From JACPYM01 sp963699175 (GTDB lineage: Bacteria; Acidobacteriota; Blastocatellia; RBC074), in contig OY969418.1 of NCBI GenBank assembly GCA_963699175.1, forward strand, positions 434,001 through 498,000: 64,000 bases of DNA, written 5' to 3'. Position 1 is the stretch's first letter; each line of letters starts with the position of its first letter. The position numbers were made by a program, and so were the translations under genes. Under the pieces are notes generated by a model that was not told where the DNA came from, did no database searches, and saw nothing but the letters and a program-made list of their open reading frames with translations. Below, in pieces: positions 60,547-64,000 of the stretch.

Positions 60547-63213
60547 TTAGTTCACATAAGCGAACTCGTTCAAGTTCAAGGAAGCTAAACACAAATCTAC
60601 CCACGCGGCAGCTTCAGCTTGAGAAACATTCTTGCCAAGCTCTGTTACTTGCACAATCTTTTCACCGCGTAGTTGCCGCCCGGCGATCAAAGCCGTCTGT
60701 CGGCGCAAAAACTCGCGCGTGGTCTGCAATTCCGTCGCATCTGGCAAACGGCCCAATGCCAATTCAAACAAACGCGCAATGCGCTGCCTTTCACTCAAGC
60801 CTTCGCGCAACAGACGCGCGGCTAACGCTTGGCTTTGTTGCAGCATAAACTCGCTGTTCATCAGTGTCAGCGATTGCAAAGCGTGCACGCTCACGCTACG
60901 CGCACCACACGAACTCATCAAATCCGGCGCATCATATGCTACTAACAGCGGCAGCCGCACGTTGCGTTTACGCAGCAAATAAAGACTCCGTCGCGTATGT
61001 TGGCGCGGGTCTGGATGCACCGGCCAGAGATTGTCAGGCTCGTATTCGGTAAAGATCGTCTCGTAGACTTCAGGCTCAATCGGCACGCGGATAGAAGCGC
61101 CATAAAGCTGCTCGGTCAATGTGCCTGCTACCGCCAGCACCGAATCGCGCAAGGCTTCGGCATCCAGTCGCTGCCGGTTCATCCGCCAAAGAAGTTTGTT
61201 ATCCGGGTCAATTTTTGCTTTGTCTGCATCGCCGATTGACGCCTGTTGATAGGCGTTCGACAAGACCATCAGCTCGTGCATGCGCTTCAAACTCCAACCC
61301 TGCGCGACAAATTCTGCGGCCAACCAGTCGAGCAATTCGGGATGCGTGGGCTGCGCGCCGTTGCGCCCAAAATCATTTGGCGTGGCCACAATTCCCTGCC
61401 CAAAGTGGTGCTGCCACAAACGGTTCATTATCACGCGCGAAGTAAGTGGATGCTCCGGCTGCGTCAACCAATGCGCCAAGGCCAGCCGTCGCCCCGTCGA
61501 ATGCTTGAGCGTTCCGTCTGCCTCGCGATATTGCACCGGCGTGACCCACAACATCGAAGCTGCGTCTTTGGGTAAGCTCACGCTCAAAAACCGCGGATAG
61601 ACGACTTCGCCTGGCCGATTGACCTCGCCGCCTTTCAAAACGTGCATGGCCGAAATTGGTGTCAGCTTATCCGCTACGCCCAAAGCCGCCGGCAAAGGCT
61701 CTGGAGCGTACAACTCAATCGTGTGCATTTCTCGACGTAAGGCCGCGCGGCGTTCGCGCACATCGGCTGGCATCACTGTGAGCAACTCTTCGTATTTCAC
61801 CTCGAGCATGCGCTGGGCAAATCTGGCCAGTTCTTGCTGTTCTTTGGTGCGTTGCTCTTTGGGTGTATCCAATGCAGCGCGGTACTGTGGTTCCAGCTTT
61901 GCGCGCTTCGCTGCTTCAAGCTGCTCTTTGTAAGGTTTCTCAATCTCCTTAAGCTGTTCCTTGATCGGTTTCAGTTTGGCTTGATGCGCGGTGTAGGCTG
62001 CCAGGTAGGCTTGTTGTTGCTCTTTGGTAGGCTGTTTGAAATCCTGGTTGTCGGTCGCGGCAAGGAAGGCTTGCAGGCGGTAGTAATCAGCCTGTGGAAT
62101 GGGGTCGAACTTGTGGTCGTGGCAACGTGCGCAACCGACCGTCAAGCCGAGCACGCCGTTGCCGATGCCGAGCATTGCTTCGGTCAGCCACTCTTGCCGG
62201 TTCAAGGCCTCATCTTGGTTTCCGGCGACAACGTGCTGTGGCCCAGCACGCAGGAAGCCCGTGGCGACGTGCATTTCAAAGCTCTGCGGCTCTAACTCAT
62301 CGCCCGCAATCTGTTCCAACAGAAAACGGTCATACGCTTTATCCTCATTCAACGACCGGATGACATAATCGCGATAACGCCACGACTGTTCCCGCTCAGC
62401 ATCCAATTCGTAACCGTTGGTTTCGCCAAAGCGCGCCACATCGAGCCAATGCTGCGCCCAGCGTTCGCCATAACGCGGCGAAGCGAGTAGCCGTTTCACC
62501 ACTTTCTCGTAAGCATCAGATGAATTGTCAGCGAGAAAAGCTTTAAGTTCTTCTGGTGTTGGCGGTAGCCCGGTCAGATCAAAGGTCACGCGCCGCAGCA
62601 GTGTGCGTTTGTCTGCTGGCGCTGACGGTTGCAAGCTGCTCGCTTCTAACTTGGCCAAGACAAAAGCATCAATCGGATTCTTCACCCAAGCCGCGTTCTT
62701 GATTGCCGGCGCAGGCGCGCGTACCGGTTTGCGAAAAGCCCAATAGTTGCGCTCTTCATCTGTAATGGGCCGGCCTTTGTACAAATCCAGGCGTTTGGGT
62801 GTATTGCGATTCTCTCCCGTGGCAGGTTTGACTTCTGCCCACTCTGCCCCGGCGTCAATCCATTGTTTCAACAGATCAATCTCAGCGCCATTCAATTCCT
62901 CGCCGAGCGGCATGCGCGGCTGTTGTTTGCCGGTGATGAATTGGTAGAGCAGGCTCTGTTCCGCCTTGCCTACGATAATGGCCGCGCCGCGCGAGCCGCC
63001 GTGCAGCGAAGTCTCGCGCGAGCGTAAGTCGAGCTTGGAGATTTTATCTTCGCCGTGGCAACGCTGGCAGCGCGCTTGCAAAAACGCGACAGCTTGTTGA
63101 GCGAGTTGTGAATTGTCACGTTGTGCCGCAGTAGCACGCTTGAATTGCGTCAGGCCGACCAGGCACAGACCGCTTAACAAAAGGGCAACTTGAAGCCGAC
63201 GACGTAAGCGCAT
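60547..63213 (-). CDS. exported cytochrome c (PSCyt1)-DUF1549-DUF1553 protein
   Basis: The 888-residue protein has an N-terminal signal (LQVALLLSGLCLVGL), a planctomycete-type cytochrome module with C49-Q-R-C52-H53 and downstream MPLGEELNGAEIDLLKQWIDAGAEW split over its end, then DUF1549 (LDVARFGETNGYELD, GCARCHDHKFDPI) at about 170-370 and DUF1553 (LTSRVIMNRLWQHHFGQGIV) at about 590-850. A long charged helical linker (KPIKEQLKEIEKPYKEQ) joins them. It is the first gene of the minus-strand operon. The paralogue at 25540 lacks the N-terminal PSCyt1 heme module in this form; there that module is carried by the WD40 protein. Confidence 0.92.
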   Translation of the reverse strand: MRLRRRLQVALLLSGLCLVGLTQFKRATAAQRDNSQLAQQAVAFLQARCQRCHGEDKISKLDLRSRETSLHGGSRGAAIIVGKAEQSLLYQFITGKQQPRMPLGEELNGAEIDLLKQWIDAGAEWAEVKPATGENRNTPKRLDLYKGRPITDEERNYWAFRKPVRAPAPAIKNAAWVKNPIDAFVLAKLEASSLQPSAPADKRTLLRRVTFDLTGLPPTPEELKAFLADNSSDAYEKVVKRLLASPRYGERWAQHWLDVARFGETNGYELDAEREQSWRYRDYVIRSLNEDKAYDRFLLEQIAGDELEPQSFEMHVATGFLRAGPQHVVAGNQDEALNRQEWLTEAMLGIGNGVLGLTVGCARCHDHKFDPIPQADYYRLQAFLAATDNQDFKQPTKEQQQAYLAAYTAHQAKLKPIKEQLKEIEKPYKEQLEAAKRAKLEPQYRAALDTPKEQRTKEQQELARFAQRMLEVKYEELLTVMPADVRERRAALRREMHTIELYAPEPLPAALGVADKLTPISAMHVLKGGEVNRPGEVVYPRFLSVSLPKDAASMLWVTPVQYREADGTLKHSTGRRLALAHWLTQPEHPLTSRVIMNRLWQHHFGQGIVATPNDFGRNGAQPTHPELLDWLAAEFVAQGWSLKRMHELMVLSNAYQQASIGDADKAKIDPDNKLLWRMNRQRLDAEALRDSVLAVAGTLTEQLYGASIRVPIEPEVYETIFTEYEPDNLWPVHPDPRQHTRRSLYLLRKRNVRLPLLVAYDAPDLMSSCGARSVSVHALQSLTLMNSEFMLQQSQALAARLLREGLSERQRIARLFELALGRLPDATELQTTREFLRRQTALIAGRQLRGEKIVQVTELGKNVSQAEAAAWVDLCLASLNLNEFAYVN

Positions 63214-63260
63214 AGCTCAACTCGCTTGGTGAAAGATTGACTTGGGTTGCGAGATAACAA

Positions 63261-63288
63261 GAGCCTGAAGCCAGCCGACTTCAGGCTC
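63261..63288 (-). terminator. hairpin terminator overlapping the end of the zinc-ribbon gene
   Basis: A perfect 10-bp stem, GAGCCTGAAG (63261-63270) with CTTCAGGCTC (63279-63288), closes an 8-nt loop. Read on the minus strand it overlaps the last codons and stop of the gene at 63281 and is followed by TTGTTATCT, so it probably terminates that transcript ahead of the DUF1549/1553 operon. Confidence 0.65.
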
Positions 63289-63568
63289 GTTTCACGTGTG
63301 CCTGCATGCAATCACGCGAACAAAAAGTTTGCCGACTTTGTCCTGAGGAAATAACCACCGCGTCTTTGGCAGAGGTGAAGGCCCCACAACTTTGGCAGCG
63401 CACCATCTCGGCACTCACTTTTGGGCCGCCTTCAAATACCTGGCGCAGCTTTTTCACATCGGTCATCGTAGCGCGCAGCTTGTGGCTCAAACGCGCGATC
63501 ATCTTCAGCACGTAGACCACGAAGCAAAAGAGAAGCGTGAAGATGATCAGGCGAAACATAAAGGTCAA
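63281..63568 (-). CDS. small membrane protein with C-terminal zinc-ribbon motif
   Basis: The 95-residue protein has one N-terminal membrane helix (LIIFTLLFCFVVYVLKMI) and a C-terminal metal-binding motif made of CQSCGAF and CSRDCMQAHV, i.e. two Cys pairs, one with a following His. This layout resembles the PP0621-type small proteins, which have a helix followed by a CxxC ribbon. Function is unknown. The ATG at 63568 overlaps the TPR gene stop by 4 nt (ATGA), so they are coupled. The gene ends in a hairpin terminator. Confidence 0.72.
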   Translation of the reverse strand: MTFMFRLIIFTLLFCFVVYVLKMIARLSHKLRATMTDVKKLRQVFEGGPKVSAEMVRCQSCGAFTSAKDAVVISSGQSRQTFCSRDCMQAHVKRA

Positions 63569-64000
63569 CGCGGGCCTCCGCTATTCGGTTTGGGTGCATC
63601 CGGGCCGTGTTGGAGCGTCTTATTACTAGGTTGCGTAGCCCCCCCACTGGCGCGCGCGGCATTTAATGAGGCGCGCGCGTCGGCCAGAATCTTGTCGCCC
63701 GGTCTGATCGCTTCGATCTGCACCAGTAGTTGCTCGGCCTCATTCAAGTTTTGCCGCGACTCGATCAGCGCAAAAGTCAGCAAGAGTTTCGCACCCAGAT
63801 CATCCGGCTTTTTGCCGAGCGCACGGCGCGCCCAGGTCGTCGCTTCGTCGTAGTTGCCCAGCATCAGATGAGCGGTGCTCGTCGCCGTCATCACACGCGA
63901 ATCTTCCGCGTTGAGCTTGCTGGCTTGTTGCAGAAATTCCAACGCGCCCTGTGGACGCTGGATTTGCAGGAATTGGTCGGCGGCCTCCAACTGCGCGTTC
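63565..64000 (-). CDS. tetratricopeptide-repeat protein, 5' part outside the window
   Basis: Only the C-terminal ~144 residues lie in the window. They form about three TPR-like helix pairs (PQGALEFLQQASKLNAEDS, GNYDEATTWARRALGKKPDD and LNEAEQLLVQIEAIRPGDK), ending in a disordered Gly/Pro-rich tail. The frame is open to the window edge and reads through the TTG at 63990, so the true start lies beyond 64000. TPRs mediate protein contacts; the partner is unknown. The small membrane zinc-ribbon gene follows with a 4-nt overlap. Confidence 0.75.
   Translation of the reverse strand, partial: NAQLEAADQFLQIQRPQGALEFLQQASKLNAEDSRVMTATSTAHLMLGNYDEATTWARRALGKKPDDLGAKLLLTFALIESRQNLNEAEQLLVQIEAIRPGDKILADARASLNAARASGGATQPSNKTLQHGPDAPKPNSGGPR

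Noticed and set aside
1..64000. tRNA, rRNA, riboswitch or CRISPR loci
   Set aside because: None was recognised by eye; a covariance-model search would be needed to exclude a tRNA or small RNA in the longer gaps.

Overview
The window looks like chromosomal DNA of a GC-moderate (high-50s percent by eye), gene-dense, free-living bacterium, most likely Acidobacteriota (Blastocatellia-like). Grounds for this are the mix of DUF1501 and DUF1549/DUF1553 proteins, WD40/c-type cytochrome and propeller/HEAT/cytochrome proteins, RHS and fibre-like surface proteins, an Uma2 nuclease, several families of intergenic palindromes, and an ordinary set of housekeeping genes (rpmB, zwf, gnd, xth, glpF, ABC-F). 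Planctomycetota or Verrucomicrobiota remain possible; no rRNA or tRNA gene was recognised, so the assignment is inference.

Layout. 0.3-2.3 kb: a methyltransferase and an SMP-30-type lipoprotein. 2.4-8.6 kb: a same-strand module of an unknown protein with three W-x-D-F tail motifs, two paralogous vWA (MIDAS) proteins with acidic/His tails (the first interrupted by an in-frame TAG), and a P1B-4-type metal ATPase with a very His-rich N-terminus. 8.6-9.7 kb: an AT-richer orphan gene between inverted copies of a palindromic repeat. 9.7-12.8 kb: a propeller-HEAT-cytochrome c lipoprotein. 12.9-19.9 kb (minus): a 2032-residue, nine-GAF sensor histidine kinase followed by a receiver protein fused to a TIR-like domain. 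This two-gene module is the strongest candidate for an undescribed signalling or defence system. 20.2-23.4 kb: gnd, an Uma2 nuclease and zwf, i.e. the oxidative pentose-phosphate pathway with a nuclease gene inserted.

24.2-31.7 kb: an exported-protein operon (DUF1501, DUF1549/1553, cytochrome-WD40, PPC-domain protein). 31.9-39.2 kb: FHA protein, M20 peptidase, EVE protein, YbaK deacylase, ABC-F ATPase, parvulin lipoprotein, L28 and RidA. 39.7-49.9 kb: an accessory surface region with an excisionase-like HTH protein, a tail-fibre-like secreted protein, a cupredoxin-like protein, a large RHS protein whose AT-rich tip is probably frameshifted, a small lipoprotein that may be its immunity partner, and a broken second RHS fragment. 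49.9-58.3 kb: D-aminoacylase, a metallo-beta-lactamase-fold protein, GlpF, exonuclease III, small proteins and an acetyl-xylan-esterase-like hydrolase. 58.3-63.2 kb (minus): a second DUF1549/1553 plus DUF1501 operon. The last kilobase holds a membrane zinc-ribbon protein and a TPR protein cut by the window edge.

All functional calls come from reading motifs and overall family resemblance; no database search was possible. Start codons were moved inward wherever a Shine-Dalgarno sequence, signal peptide or family length argued for it.
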